DNA of 64,000 bases. Source: Senegalia massiliensis (lineage in GTDB: Bacteria; Bacillota; Clostridia; Tissierellales; SIT17). The notes under the pieces are model-generated. The model made no database searches and was not told where the DNA came from. It saw only the letters and a list, made by a program, of their open reading frames with translations. Below, piece after piece: positions 1 through 8,449 of this stretch (positions are counted from its first letter, which is position 1; the number at the start of each line of letters is the position of its first letter). The position numbers were made by a program, and so were the translations under genes. The DNA lies in NCBI RefSeq assembly GCF_900626135.1, contig NZ_LR130786.1, forward strand, positions 248,001-312,000, read 5' to 3'.

Positions 1-21
1 TATTAATAATATAACTGAAAA

Positions 22-456
22 CTATTCATTTTTTGTCCATGTCATTATATATTCCATAAATCCTGAATCTTCATTTTGTTGCTCTTTTTTCACTATAAAA
101 CCACAATGTATATAAAAATTAACTGAAGATATATTTTCAGTATAAACTGCTAATTCTAAAGGTGAATATAAAGATTTACAATAGTTTAGTAGTTTTTTGC
201 CTATGCCTTGTCCTTGATACTCTTCTAAAACAAATAAGGCACCAATAAATGCATTGTCTATAACACTTATAAATCCTTTAATCATACTATTTTCTTTATA
301 AATAAAAGTTGTGGAACCAGGCATATATTGATATTTAACAAGGTTATAATTTTTAATCCAATACTTTTCTGGTATAAAACTATGAGCAGTAATGTTAGTC
401 TTTAACCAGATATTCATAATTTCTTCAATTTCAAACTTTTCTAATTGTTTAATCAT
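22..456 (-). CDS. GNAT family N-acetyltransferase
   Basis: A 144-residue protein with the GNAT acetyl-CoA binding signature: the stretch EEYQGQGIGKKLL at about residues 78-90 matches the Q/RxxGxG/A motif A, and the C-terminal SSVNFYIHCGF matches motif B. Proteins of this kind move an acetyl group from acetyl-CoA to an amine. The substrate cannot be read from the sequence. The length is that of a single complete GNAT domain. The start ATG follows a GGAGAG ribosome site. It reads in the same direction as the hydrolase gene upstream of it, about 40 bases away, so the two may share a transcript. Confidence 0.85.
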   Translation of the reverse strand: MIKQLEKFEIEEIMNIWLKTNITAHSFIPEKYWIKNYNLVKYQYMPGSTTFIYKENSMIKGFISVIDNAFIGALFVLEEYQGQGIGKKLLNYCKSLYSPLELAVYTENISSVNFYIHCGFIVKKEQQNEDSGFMEYIMTWTKNE

Positions 457-496
457 TTTTTCTCTCCTTATTTTACATATTAATTATACAAATCTG

Positions 497-1225
497 TTAA
501 TCTAAAATAATACTTTGTAATGATTCTTTAATATCTTTTATATATGTTCCGCCATGATAGCATATAATTCTATCTATTTCATAATTTAATAACTTATTTA
601 TAGATTTTTTTGCATTATCTATATCTAAAGTATACTGTGGATATGGTATCATCAATTTATCATTTTCTACTATTAATGCATCTCCTGAAATTAATGTTTT
701 ACTACTTTCCAAATAAACTGAAATATGGCCTGGCATATGCCCTGGGGTAGCAATTATTTCCATACCTCCAAACCAAGAAAAAGAATCCCTATCTTTTAAG
801 CACATGTCTACCTGAACATTTTCTACTTTTTGAATAAAACGCTGAAACTCCTTTGCACTTTCCTTTTCCTCCTCAGGAATTTTATCGTATATGGCCTCTG
901 CTTGCTGTAATCTTAAAGATTTTTCCTTACCACTAATATATTTTTCATCATCAATCGATGAGAGAACCTTTATATGTGGGTACTCTCTTTTAAACTCTGC
1001 CAAAGCTCCCATATGATCAAAATCATGATGTGTTATAATTATTTTTGTTAATTTACTAATATCCACTCCATCCTTTTTGGCAGCACCCTTTATTAAATGC
1101 AAAAAATTAGGATATCCACAATCAATTAAAATAACTTCACTTTTATCACTTAATATAACTGGATAAATGGTATTTTTATCACCATTAAAATCAAACTTTA
1201 TTTCTAAAACCGCTAGTTTATTCAT
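497..1225 (-). CDS. MBL-fold metallo-hydrolase
   Basis: A 242-residue metallo-beta-lactamase-fold protein. The zinc-binding signature THHDFDHMG (HxHxDH type, first His replaced as HHDFDH) lies near residue 65. Further metal ligands are the His of TPGHMPGH near residue 163, the Asp of SGDAL near 180 and the late His of CYHGG near 226. The family covers thiol-ester hydrolases, lactonases and other hydrolases, so only the fold and a dinuclear zinc site can be claimed. The ATG is preceded by a GGAG site. It is followed on the same strand by the GNAT gene. Confidence 0.85.
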   Translation of the reverse strand: MNKLAVLEIKFDFNGDKNTIYPVILSDKSEVILIDCGYPNFLHLIKGAAKKDGVDISKLTKIIITHHDFDHMGALAEFKREYPHIKVLSSIDDEKYISGKEKSLRLQQAEAIYDKIPEEEKESAKEFQRFIQKVENVQVDMCLKDRDSFSWFGGMEIIATPGHMPGHISVYLESSKTLISGDALIVENDKLMIPYPQYTLDIDNAKKSINKLLNYEIDRIICYHGGTYIKDIKESLQSIILD

Positions 1226-1341
1226 TAGTTTACTCCTCCATAATATATTTATAAATATATTAACCTTACTTTCTATAATTACTCAAGTTCTTAAACGATT
1301 CTGTATCAAAGTTGTTCATATTTACCTGTAATATTTCAACT

Positions 1342-1392
1342 AAAAAAATCGGTATTAAATTATCTAAATGGATAATAATTACCGATTTTTTT
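1342..1392. terminator. Hairpin terminator, likely bidirectional
   Basis: Inverted repeat with arms AAAAAAATCGGTA and TACCGATTTTTTT around a 25-base AT-rich loop. It sits just downstream of the small HTH gene (minus strand) and upstream of the hydrolase gene. A-runs and T-runs on both sides suit termination in either direction, most relevantly for the HTH gene. Confidence 0.7.
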
Positions 1393-1394
1393 AA

Positions 1395-1667
1395 TTATAT
1401 ATTCTTTTGTTGTCTAATTATTCTTCTTATACTATGTTCAGAGAGGTAATAATTCTGTGCAAGTTTTTTAATAGATATTCCTTCATTATATTTATTAAAA
1501 ATTTCTTTGTTTCTTTTTTTTAAAATGTCTTTTGTTAAAGTATTTTCTCCCCAAACTTTTTTATTGTCATATTTTATTGGTATATATAAATATCCACCCT
1601 CTATATATTCTTGAATGAGTTGGACAATATATTCTGGCAGTATATTTTGTGCATTTTCATATTTCAT
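1395..1667 (-). CDS. Small HTH protein, CD3324-like
   Basis: A 90-residue protein with the layout of the clostridial CD3324 family. The N-terminal half contains YLYIP and WGENT (a hydrophobic/aromatic segment), and the C-terminal half contains an HTH-like stretch (ISIKKLAQNYYLSEHSIRRI) about residues 64-83. It is probably a small DNA-binding protein, but target and function are unknown. The start chosen is the ATG preceded by GGGAGCAAAAGAT. A TTG/ATG five codons upstream would overlap the ribosome site. The gene stands alone, with a terminator hairpin directly after it. Confidence 0.7.
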   Translation of the reverse strand: MKYENAQNILPEYIVQLIQEYIEGGYLYIPIKYDNKKVWGENTLTKDILKKRNKEIFNKYNEGISIKKLAQNYYLSEHSIRRIIRQQKNI

Positions 1668-2039
1668 ATCTTTTGCTCCCATCTACTTTGATATCCCTAA
1701 ATAATGAAGCAAAGAGCACACAAAATAACATTACCTAAATTAGTCTATTAAATTAGGCCCTGAACAAATCATTGTTCTGTTTATTCTGTGTAATCTTTGC
1801 ACAGAGCCAAAGTAGGCAGTATGTTTTATCATATAATTCATTTATTTTTCCCTCCATTTATCTATTAATAATTCATAATTACATTAAAATATTAGTATTA
1901 AACTATCTATGTTAAATACTTTATTACATTGTATCTACTATATAAAATTAATTCAACTATTAACTATATCAGTTTTTTTCTAAATACACTTTGATCTATA
2001 AACTTTATATTATTTAACTGTCTAATTAACTGTAAACTA
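1668..2039. other. Intergenic region, no gene seen
   Basis: About 370 bases between the small HTH gene and nrdF. Both strands are AT-rich and full of stop codons. A short GC-richer patch near 1755-1830 has no recognisable open frame. It presumably holds the promoter of the HTH gene. No clear terminator hairpin follows nrdF. Confidence 0.5.
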
Positions 2040-3047
2040 TTATATATCAAAATCATCATCCATATCAAAACTTAAATCAAAATCATCATCATTTAGATGT
2101 ACAACTTCCAAAGTCTTCTCATAATTAGTTGATTTCTTTGAAAAGAAGTCATGCTGAGTAGTTTCTACATTTAGTCCATTTAATACAATTTGATTTATAC
2201 TTGTAATCTTATAATGTTCTTGTCTACCCATGTTTGCTAGAGCTTTATTGGCGTTATATTTTAAATATTCCTTTACATCTGAAGTAAGTCCTATATCTGT
2301 ATATATTTGTTCTGTATATTTAAATTCATTTCTCATCAGATTTTCAATCATTTCTATAACTTCTTTATCTGCCCTTATCTTTTCAGAAACATTTAGTTTT
2401 TCATATCTTTCTTGAGCAAGTAGTCCTACAAATATTCCATGAATAGATTCATCTGCTACAATTTTTTTAATTATATCAGCACTTGCTACCATTTCTCCCT
2501 GTCCTGCTAACCATAGAGGAAGAAAGAAACCACTATAAAATAAGAAACTCTCTAACATAATAGATGCAACTAAAGCCATATAAATATCATAGTCATCAAC
2601 CTCTTTATGGTCTAGTTTTCTATATTTTTCATCTATTATATTTGCTTTGTATTGTAAATATGGATTTTCCTCTACCCATTTAAAAATATTATTTATCTCA
2701 CTTGTAGTAGCAACTGTTGTAAAAATAGTTGAATATGATTTAGCATGTATAGTCTCCATCATACACATAAAAGAAAGAACAGATTTATTTTGTAAAGAAT
2801 CAATATGATCTATTACTTTTGGCATTCCTGTATGACTTTGAAGGGTATCAAGGAGTGTCAAGCCTCCAAGCACCTTTTTATAAGCTTCTTTCATATTATC
2901 ATCTAGTGATTTATAAGAATTTATATCTTTAGATGGTATATATTCAGTATCAATCCAAAATTGCTTTAAGTTTTGTTCCCAAAACAGTTCTACATAGTCA
3001 TTATCTAAATTATTCCAATTTACTGCTTTAAAAATTTTATTTGTCAT
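2040..3047 (-). CDS. nrdF: Class Ib ribonucleotide reductase beta subunit
   Basis: Radical-generating small subunit (335 residues) that supplies the tyrosyl radical to NrdE for reduction of ribonucleotides to deoxyribonucleotides. The fold is the ferritin-like R2 family: METIHAKSYS carries ligands of the dimetal site, and ADESIHGIFVG carries the later Glu/His ligands. The very acidic tail (runs of Asp) is the flexible C-terminus that docks on the alpha subunit. The gene is last in nrdI-nrdE-nrdF, 21 bases after nrdE. Class Ib enzymes use a dimanganese or diiron cofactor assembled with NrdI, and the presence of nrdI supports class Ib. Confidence 0.95.
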   Translation of the reverse strand: MTNKIFKAVNWNNLDNDYVELFWEQNLKQFWIDTEYIPSKDINSYKSLDDNMKEAYKKVLGGLTLLDTLQSHTGMPKVIDHIDSLQNKSVLSFMCMMETIHAKSYSTIFTTVATTSEINNIFKWVEENPYLQYKANIIDEKYRKLDHKEVDDYDIYMALVASIMLESFLFYSGFFLPLWLAGQGEMVASADIIKKIVADESIHGIFVGLLAQERYEKLNVSEKIRADKEVIEMIENLMRNEFKYTEQIYTDIGLTSDVKEYLKYNANKALANMGRQEHYKITSINQIVLNGLNVETTQHDFFSKKSTNYEKTLEVVHLNDDDFDLSFDMDDDFDI

Positions 3048-3068
3048 TTTATTCTCCTTTTATATTTA

Positions 3069-5162
3069 TTAAACAGAACAAGTTAAGCATTCTTCAATAG
3101 TAGATTTTCTTGTACGAGTATAATATAAAGATTTTAATCCTAGCTTATGAGCATATATATAATACTTTGCTATATCACGAGTTGAGTCTAAACTATTTGT
3201 ATGAAGTATTGCTGAAATACCTTGATCTACATGTCTTTGTATTACAGATATCAGTTTTATTACCTTCATTTGATCCATATCATATGCTGATTTATAATAT
3301 TCCTTATTTTCATTATTTAAATATGGCATAGGATAAAAAGTAGTACTATCTCCATATTCTCTTACTTCAATAGGATCTACTATAGGCATAATAGAAGCTG
3401 TAGAGCTTTGAATGTAAGACGTAGACTGATTAGGTGCTATAGCAAGTCTATAAGCATGATAAACTCCATACTTCTTAACATCTTGTTTTAACTCTTCCCA
3501 TTGTTTTATACTTGGTATTTCTATATCTTTAAATATTTCTTTAATTTTTTCCGTCTTAGGTAAATAATTTTCTTTTACATATTTATCAAAATAGTTTCCA
3601 TTTGCATATTCTGATTTTTCAAAGTCCAAGAAGGTTTCTCCTTTTTCCTTTGCAATCTCCATAGAACGTTTTAAAGAATAATAATTTACCATCATGAAAA
3701 ACACATTACAAAAATCTAACGCTTCACGACTTTCATATTCTATTTTGTTTTTAGCTAAAAATCCATGTAAATTCATAGCTCCAAGTCCTACACTATGAAG
3801 TTCATCATTTGCCTTTTTTATTGATGGAACTATATCTATATTTGTAATATCTGATACTGCAGTTAAAGAATCTATGGCAGCACTTACAGCTTCCTTTATT
3901 CTTTTATTTTCCATCACATTTACAATGTTTAAAGAACCCAAATTACAAGAAATACCTCTTCTTATTTTATTTTTCTCATAATAAGATCCAATATCTGAAA
4001 CCTCTGATAGCTGCATAATCTCAGTACATAAATTAGAAAACTTAACATCTCCTATTTCTTTTAAAGCATGGTTTTCATTTGCATTTCCTTTAAAAAATAG
4101 ATAAGGATATCCACTTTCTTTTTGAGTTTGTGCAATCTTTACAAGTAAATGTCTTGGGTTTATTTTTTTCTTCTTAACATTAGGATTTTCTATTAGTTTT
4201 TGATACATAGTATCCATATTTATTTCATCTAGATACATACCGTATTCTTTAAATACAGTATGAGGCATAAATACATAATATGGTTCATCTTTGCTCATAA
4301 GTTCCATAAACTTATCTGGGATGATAACTCCTATTGATAAAGATTTAATCCTAACCTTTTCATCTACATTTATCTTTTTGGAATCTAAAAATTCTTCAAT
4401 ATCCCAGTGAAATATATTTAAATAGGCAGCGCCTGCACCTGCTCTCTGTCCTAATTGATTCGCATAAGAAAATATATCTTCTAAAATTTTCATAATAGGA
4501 AGTACTCCACTTGCTCTACCTTCTATATCTTTTATAGATTCTCCTCTAGCTCTAAGTTTAGATAAGTTAAAGGCTACTCCGCCCCCTATAGAAGATAGTT
4601 TCATCGCTGAATCAAAAGCATATCCAATATTATTTAAATTATCTCCAATTTCATCTAGGAAACAAGAAACAAGTTCTCCAGAACGTTTCTTTCCTGAATT
4701 CAAAAATGTAGGGGTAGCTGGTTGGTATTCCTGATTTATTAAAGAAATAGCATATTCATGAGCTTTGTCAATATTACCTTTTGTCAAATAAAGAGATGCT
4801 ACTGCAATCCTATCTTCATAACGCTCTAGAAATTTTTCCTCCGTATTATCACGAAGAGCATAACTTTGGTAAAACTTGAAAGCACTCATAAAAGAAGTAA
4901 ATCTAAATTTCTTCTTATATATTTCATCAAATAAACCTTGCATCTCTTCTAATGTGTACCATTCATAAAAATCTATATAATAGTTATTTTCGATTAAATA
5001 ATCTAGTTTTTCCTCTAAATTATGAAAAAATACAGTGTTTTTATTTACATAGTCTATAAAATAAGATTTAACTGCTTCCTTATCTTTATTTAAATTATAC
5101 TGATTCTCATCTTCTTGTATCATTATTTCATTGTTTAATAAAATCCATTTTTTAATTGCCAT
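3069..5162 (-). CDS. nrdE: Class Ib ribonucleotide reductase alpha subunit
   Basis: Catalytic large subunit, 697 residues, close to the normal NrdE length. Active-site motifs are visible: PATPTFLNSG with GELVSCFLDE (first redox Cys), NLCTEI with the second Cys cluster, SCNLGSLNI, and a C-terminal CLTCSV tail that carries the Cys pair for thioredoxin/NrdH re-reduction. There is no N-terminal ATP-cone, as expected for class Ib. It overlaps the end of nrdI by 11 bases, which implies translational coupling. It is controlled by the promoter upstream of nrdI. Confidence 0.96.
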   Translation of the reverse strand: MAIKKWILLNNEIMIQEDENQYNLNKDKEAVKSYFIDYVNKNTVFFHNLEEKLDYLIENNYYIDFYEWYTLEEMQGLFDEIYKKKFRFTSFMSAFKFYQSYALRDNTEEKFLERYEDRIAVASLYLTKGNIDKAHEYAISLINQEYQPATPTFLNSGKKRSGELVSCFLDEIGDNLNNIGYAFDSAMKLSSIGGGVAFNLSKLRARGESIKDIEGRASGVLPIMKILEDIFSYANQLGQRAGAGAAYLNIFHWDIEEFLDSKKINVDEKVRIKSLSIGVIIPDKFMELMSKDEPYYVFMPHTVFKEYGMYLDEINMDTMYQKLIENPNVKKKKINPRHLLVKIAQTQKESGYPYLFFKGNANENHALKEIGDVKFSNLCTEIMQLSEVSDIGSYYEKNKIRRGISCNLGSLNIVNVMENKRIKEAVSAAIDSLTAVSDITNIDIVPSIKKANDELHSVGLGAMNLHGFLAKNKIEYESREALDFCNVFFMMVNYYSLKRSMEIAKEKGETFLDFEKSEYANGNYFDKYVKENYLPKTEKIKEIFKDIEIPSIKQWEELKQDVKKYGVYHAYRLAIAPNQSTSYIQSSTASIMPIVDPIEVREYGDSTTFYPMPYLNNENKEYYKSAYDMDQMKVIKLISVIQRHVDQGISAILHTNSLDSTRDIAKYYIYAHKLGLKSLYYTRTRKSTIEECLTCSV

Positions 5163-5556
5163 AATGTGATTCCAAACCTCCTATAACTTTTTCTATAATT
5201 TCTTGTGTTCCTGATAATTCAAACTTAACTAAAATTGGAACATTATATTCTTCACTAATTTTATTTGCTGCCTTACCATACATAGGTCCCCAGTTCATAT
5301 TTCCACTAGAGCTAACACTCCTAATATATATATGGTTATTTTCTAAGAATATTTTAGTTTTGAATGGTACTTGTCCAAAATTTGTAGTATATGTTATTAG
5401 ATGATAATCTTTTTCTAATTTTAATCTTTCTTCTATCTTATATAGCTTCCATTCAAACAAGCTATTCTTTCTATTAGATAATCTTTCTCTCAATCTATTT
5501 ATAAATCTTTCAACATTTCCTGTTTTGCTGTCATACACTATATTTATTTGTTTCAT
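5152..5556 (-). CDS. nrdI: Flavodoxin-like ribonucleotide reductase maturation protein
   Basis: A 134-residue NrdI protein. It begins with the FMN-phosphate loop IVYDSKTGNVERF (residues 5-17) and contains SVSSSGNMNWG (residues about 79-89), the flexible loop around the FMN isoalloxazine ring. Known role of the family: it generates the oxidant that activates the dimanganese-tyrosyl cofactor of NrdF. First gene of the nrdIEF operon, it follows a promoter at 5625-5653 after a leader of about 60 bases and has an AGGAGC ribosome site before the ATG. Confidence 0.95.
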   Translation of the reverse strand: MKQINIVYDSKTGNVERFINRLRERLSNRKNSLFEWKLYKIEERLKLEKDYHLITYTTNFGQVPFKTKIFLENNHIYIRSVSSSGNMNWGPMYGKAANKISEEYNVPILVKFELSGTQEIIEKVIGGLESHYGN

Positions 5557-5585
5557 AATAAGCTCCTTTTATTTTTATGTAATAT

Positions 5586-5599
5586 ACACTATAATGTGT
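5586..5599 (-). promoter_or_regulatory. NrdR-like box (distal, in leader)
   Basis: The sequence ACACTATAATGTGT is a near palindrome close to the NrdR-box consensus (ACACwATATaTwGtGT type). Its start is 30 bases from that of a second box at 5616-5629, which is three helical turns, as is usual for paired NrdR sites. It lies in the transcribed leader, downstream of the predicted start point. Confidence 0.7.
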
Positions 5600-5615
5600 A
5601 TTATTATTATGTTTC

Positions 5616-5629
5616 ACACTATATATAGT
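5616..5629 (-). promoter_or_regulatory. NrdR-like box overlapping the -10
   Basis: ACACTATATATAGT matches the NrdR-box pattern very closely and overlaps the -10 hexamer of the nrdIEF promoter, where a bound repressor would block RNA polymerase. No nrdR gene is in the window, so the regulator is inferred from the site only. Confidence 0.8.
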
Positions 5630-5653
5630 ATTATAATTGATAATGATTGTCAA
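5625..5653 (-). promoter_or_regulatory. Sigma-A promoter of nrdIEF
   Basis: On the minus strand TTGACA (5653-5648), a 17-base spacer and TACTAT (5630-5625). It is placed about 70-95 bases upstream of the nrdI start codon and is the only good promoter in the gap. Confidence 0.8.
5638..5652. promoter_or_regulatory. Fur-like box over the nrd -35
   Basis: TGATAATGATTGTCA matches the 7-1-7 Fur consensus TGATAATNATTATCA at all positions but one. It overlaps the -35 hexamer, a classic repressing position. Iron control would fit a class Ib enzyme that can run on manganese when iron is scarce. PerR or another Fur-family protein could also read it. Confidence 0.65.
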
Positions 5654-5713
5654 GTAGGATTGCAAAAAATAAAATAATACATTTACTCGTTTATGTGTTT
5701 TATCTATAAATTA

Positions 5714-5754
5714 TTAAAGGAGAGTTATAGATGGCATCTATAACTCTCCTTTAA
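5714..5754. terminator. Terminator after the HD-domain gene
   Basis: A 19-bp perfect stem (TTAAAGGAGAGTTATAGAT and its complement) with a 3-base loop and T-rich flanks on both sides. It lies downstream of the HD gene on the minus strand and upstream of the nrd promoter, insulating the two. Confidence 0.85.
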
Positions 5755-5819
5755 TTTTTAACATTTTGTATGATACTATTATATATATCTATAGGTATCT
5801 TATTCCATTTTCTTAGTGC

Positions 5820-6260
5820 TTAAATATCAGTAGTCTTTACATATATCTCTTTAAAAATCTTATTTGTTGCGTTACGATATTTTTCTATTCTTTTATAATC
5901 TTTTTCTGAAGGATTTTTGATTCGAGATAAATCCATATTATCAGATAAATCAGCTAGTTTTACCTTACAGGCTATTTCATTCTCTAAGATCCTATTAATA
6001 AATTTATCATAAGATTCACTATATCTCTTGGTTAATGCATCTAGAGATAATAAAACTTCATCAGAGAATCCTTGATTTTTCAAATATTCTAAGGTAATAT
6101 CTGTATCTTCAATTACATCGTGAAGGACTCCACATATCTTTTCAATTTTAGTCTTTCCTGATAACATTACCCTAATTGGATGTAATATATAAGGTTCTCC
6201 TCCTTTGTCTACTTGTCCTTGATGAGCCGTAGTTGCTATTATTATTGCTTTTTCAAGCAT
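5820..6260 (-). CDS. HD-domain protein, SpoT/MESH1-like hydrolase
   Basis: A 146-residue single-domain HD phosphohydrolase. Motifs: HQGQVDKGGEPYILHPIRV at about residues 13-31 (the typical opening of RelA/SpoT hydrolase domains), GVLHDVIEDTD (HD metal ligands) near 43-53, and VKLADLSDN near 99-107. This pattern is that of small alarmone hydrolases and SpoT hydrolase domains, which remove pyrophosphate from (p)ppGpp. There is no synthetase domain. The start chosen is the ATG after GAGAGGTGAAAATT. The GTG three codons earlier lies within the ribosome site. It stands alone with its own terminator. Confidence 0.8.
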   Translation of the reverse strand: MLEKAIIIATTAHQGQVDKGGEPYILHPIRVMLSGKTKIEKICGVLHDVIEDTDITLEYLKNQGFSDEVLLSLDALTKRYSESYDKFINRILENEIACKVKLADLSDNMDLSRIKNPSEKDYKRIEKYRNATNKIFKEIYVKTTDI

Positions 6261-6652
6261 AATTTTCACCTCTCTTATTTTTGGAATATCCAGGTTCTAT
6301 TATTTATATTATGTAGTCTTAAAAAGCTTTTTTCAAAGCACTTTTTATATAAATACAAAAGCTAATCAAAAACTTCTTTTCTTATCCTTAACTACATCAT
6401 TAAAAAGTACATACAGAACTTTTTAAAAATACAATCAATAGGTATTATATTGAATTATTTATATTAAGAAATTACCCAATCCTCCCAATAATATTTTAAA
6501 TAAAATATTATCTTTCCAGTATACAAACAATAATAACTTTAAACCATATTATAAAGATGTCTTTTTTAATGAAAGACTTACTCTTGAGATTATTATGCTT
6601 GGTGCGTTATCCGTGCGACCTATTCTTCGTCCCTATAACCATTTCAATCTCT
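6261..6652. other. Intergenic region, no gene seen
   Basis: About 390 bases between the maturase gene and the HD gene. Most is AT-rich with no open frame. The last 100 bases next to the maturase (about 6555-6650) are more GC-rich and could be the remnant of a longer maturase tail or of a lost gene. Nothing can be named. No transporter gene follows the maturase. Confidence 0.4.
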
Positions 6653-8038
6653 TTAGTAAGCTTCTCTATGATACGAGTTCTCATTATATCCATCAGCACT
6701 ATTTACTGTTTCCTCATTTTTTTTCATAGCTTCTTCCCTTTCTTTATAAAATAAAGGAAGTTCCTTATGCAAAAGAGTTTTGACGGAATAGCACACAGGC
6801 TTGAAAAAATCACCGTTTCCATCTAACTTCAAAGGACATCCTCCTCCACAAAGAAGAGAATATGTACAATCCCTACATTCAGGAATTTTTTCTATGTTAC
6901 GGTTACGTATTGAGTTTTCCTTAAACTCAGTTAAGGGATAATACTTTCCTATAGAAAAACGTTCCTTGCCAACACACCCCAAACATGGATAAATATTTCC
7001 ATAGGGATCAAATGCCATACCATCTACGTGGGCGTAACAATAAGAGTACAAAGGATTTATACCTCTGCCATATACTAAGTGATCTAATATTGAATTCTTT
7101 TTAGTTATAAAATTGTTTCTTCTTTCTCTATCCTCGAACGAATACTTTATATCCGAAAGATATATTTCACTCATTATATCAATTCGTTCATCATAAGTGT
7201 CTCCAACCAGTGTGGTTAATTCAAATGATAGGTTGTCCTTATATTCTGAAAATTTTTCAAGTAGATTTTCTCTTAAATCAATTCCTTCCTTGTAATTGCT
7301 TTTCTCAAGGTTCATTCTAATTCGAATATTTATCCCACTTTCTAGACATTTCTCTACACCACCCATAATTTTTTTGAACGTAGGCTTTCCATTAGCTAAT
7401 ATCCTCCTACTATTGTGAGACTCTTCACTTCCATCTAATGTGATTAAAACTTGAGAAATATTTATAGATAAAAGTAAATCAAGGAATTCTGTCAGATAAT
7501 ACCCATTGGTAAAAATTTGATATGTTTTATCGGGAGCTTTATTAACAAGATGTTCCAAAGCGGGTCTAGTTTTTGGAAGCAACGGCTCTCCTCCAAAAAG
7601 ACATATTGTCTGAACGCCCTCACCTGCGAGCTTTAAGGCAGCATCAATTTGTTTAGGAGTTATAACCTGTTTTTTAAGATAGGCATCCCCCTCAAAGCAA
7701 TAAGGACATCTGAAGTTGCAGTCATAAGTCATAACAAAGACGGCAGTTCTTTGGTCCTTTTGCCTTTGAACGTGCTGGTTACGCAATACCTTTAAAATTT
7801 CATTCTTTTTAGCTACTTCCTCTTCGTAGTTATTTACCAGATATCCCCTAGATTGAAGATTACTCAATAACTCATCCTCCAAATCATTTTCTGTTACAAT
7901 CTCTTCACAATCCTGCCATCTGGACAGGGTTTTGTAAATAGGCTCATCAATTTCATCCATAGTGCCTGTTAAAGAGTTTATCAGCAGTTTTTTGTTATCG
8001 TGTATGTCTACAAATATCATGTGTTTAATTAATTTCAT
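6653..8038 (-). CDS. Radical SAM/SPASM peptide maturase (CcpM-like)
   Basis: A 461-residue radical SAM enzyme. The 4Fe-4S site CxxxCxxC is CNFRCPYC at residues 107-114, followed by FGGEPLL near 146. The C-terminal SPASM region has the Cys-rich series YCYAHVDG, YPCLGCVG, ECRDCTYSLLCGGGC and PVCYS, which bind auxiliary Fe-S clusters. The first 90 residues carry no Cys cluster and probably bind the precursor leader. SPASM enzymes modify ribosomally made peptides, for example by thioether formation. A 38-residue peptide gene ending in CCAC lies just upstream on the same strand. The layout resembles the clostridial Cys-rich-peptide maturase group. Exact chemistry is unknown. Confidence 0.9.
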   Translation of the reverse strand: MKLIKHMIFVDIHDNKKLLINSLTGTMDEIDEPIYKTLSRWQDCEEIVTENDLEDELLSNLQSRGYLVNNYEEEVAKKNEILKVLRNQHVQRQKDQRTAVFVMTYDCNFRCPYCFEGDAYLKKQVITPKQIDAALKLAGEGVQTICLFGGEPLLPKTRPALEHLVNKAPDKTYQIFTNGYYLTEFLDLLLSINISQVLITLDGSEESHNSRRILANGKPTFKKIMGGVEKCLESGINIRIRMNLEKSNYKEGIDLRENLLEKFSEYKDNLSFELTTLVGDTYDERIDIMSEIYLSDIKYSFEDRERRNNFITKKNSILDHLVYGRGINPLYSYCYAHVDGMAFDPYGNIYPCLGCVGKERFSIGKYYPLTEFKENSIRNRNIEKIPECRDCTYSLLCGGGCPLKLDGNGDFFKPVCYSVKTLLHKELPLFYKEREEAMKKNEETVNSADGYNENSYHREAY

Positions 8039-8220
8039 TACTTTCCCTCCCTAAAACTGATTGTTATATTAATCAAGTCCATGTTTATCGGGGATGTCCT
8101 ATATATAAGACAAATACCCATCATCTCCATTAAGTTTATAGTGCACACATAATTTCGCAACAACTCACATTGCCAAGAAATACAATAAGCAAAATGTTTA
8201 AAGGAATATTATTTATGATA

Positions 8221-8269
8221 AAAACCCTTCTATCACTGAATAATTTGATTATTGTGATAGAAGGGTTTT
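8221..8269 (-). terminator. Hairpin between peptide gene and maturase gene
   Basis: A 16-bp perfect stem (AAAACCCTTCTATCAC and complement) with a 17-base loop, followed on the minus strand by a T run. It sits between the precursor gene and the maturase gene. As in many RiPP operons, partial read-through would give much more precursor than enzyme. Confidence 0.85.
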
Positions 8270-8332
8270 GTAACTTAGCTTTTTTTGAATTAAATATTCA
8301 GCAAGAGAGTAAGCTAAATTACTTTACTAAAC

Positions 8333-8449
8333 TTAGCAAGCACAACAAAACTGACTACCAATTCCTATCATTGGTCCCATTTCTGAGCTCTCCTGATTAG
8401 CTACATTTTGTAAATTCCAACTAGATTCAATAATTGGCTTCATTTTCAT
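8333..8449 (-). CDS. Putative RiPP precursor peptide
   Basis: A 38-residue open frame. It begins MKMKPIIESSWNL and ends GPMIGIGSQFCCAC, so three of the last four residues are Cys and the segment before them is rich in Gly. The ribosome site GGGGGTG lies the right distance before the ATG, and a perfect sigma-A promoter lies 70 bases further up. Leader-like N-terminal part (about residues 1-24), Gly/Met hinge and Cys-rich tail fit a modified peptide. The next gene on the strand is a radical SAM/SPASM maturase. It resembles clostridial Cys-rich bacteriocin-type precursors by layout only. Activity and modification are inference. Confidence 0.75.
   Translation of the reverse strand: MKMKPIIESSWNLQNVANQESSEMGPMIGIGSQFCCAC

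Noticed and set aside
1683-1860. Possible structured RNA or riboswitch upstream of the small HTH gene
   Set aside because: No conserved riboswitch core or convincing stem set could be found by eye.
6557-6754. A 65-codon plus-strand frame at the maturase end
   Set aside because: Overlaps the radical SAM gene, no ribosome site, hydrophobic low-complexity product typical of shadows.
8170-8400. A 76-codon plus-strand frame over the RiPP precursor
   Set aside because: No ribosome site; it runs across a strong hairpin and the opposite-strand peptide gene, which has promoter and ribosome site.
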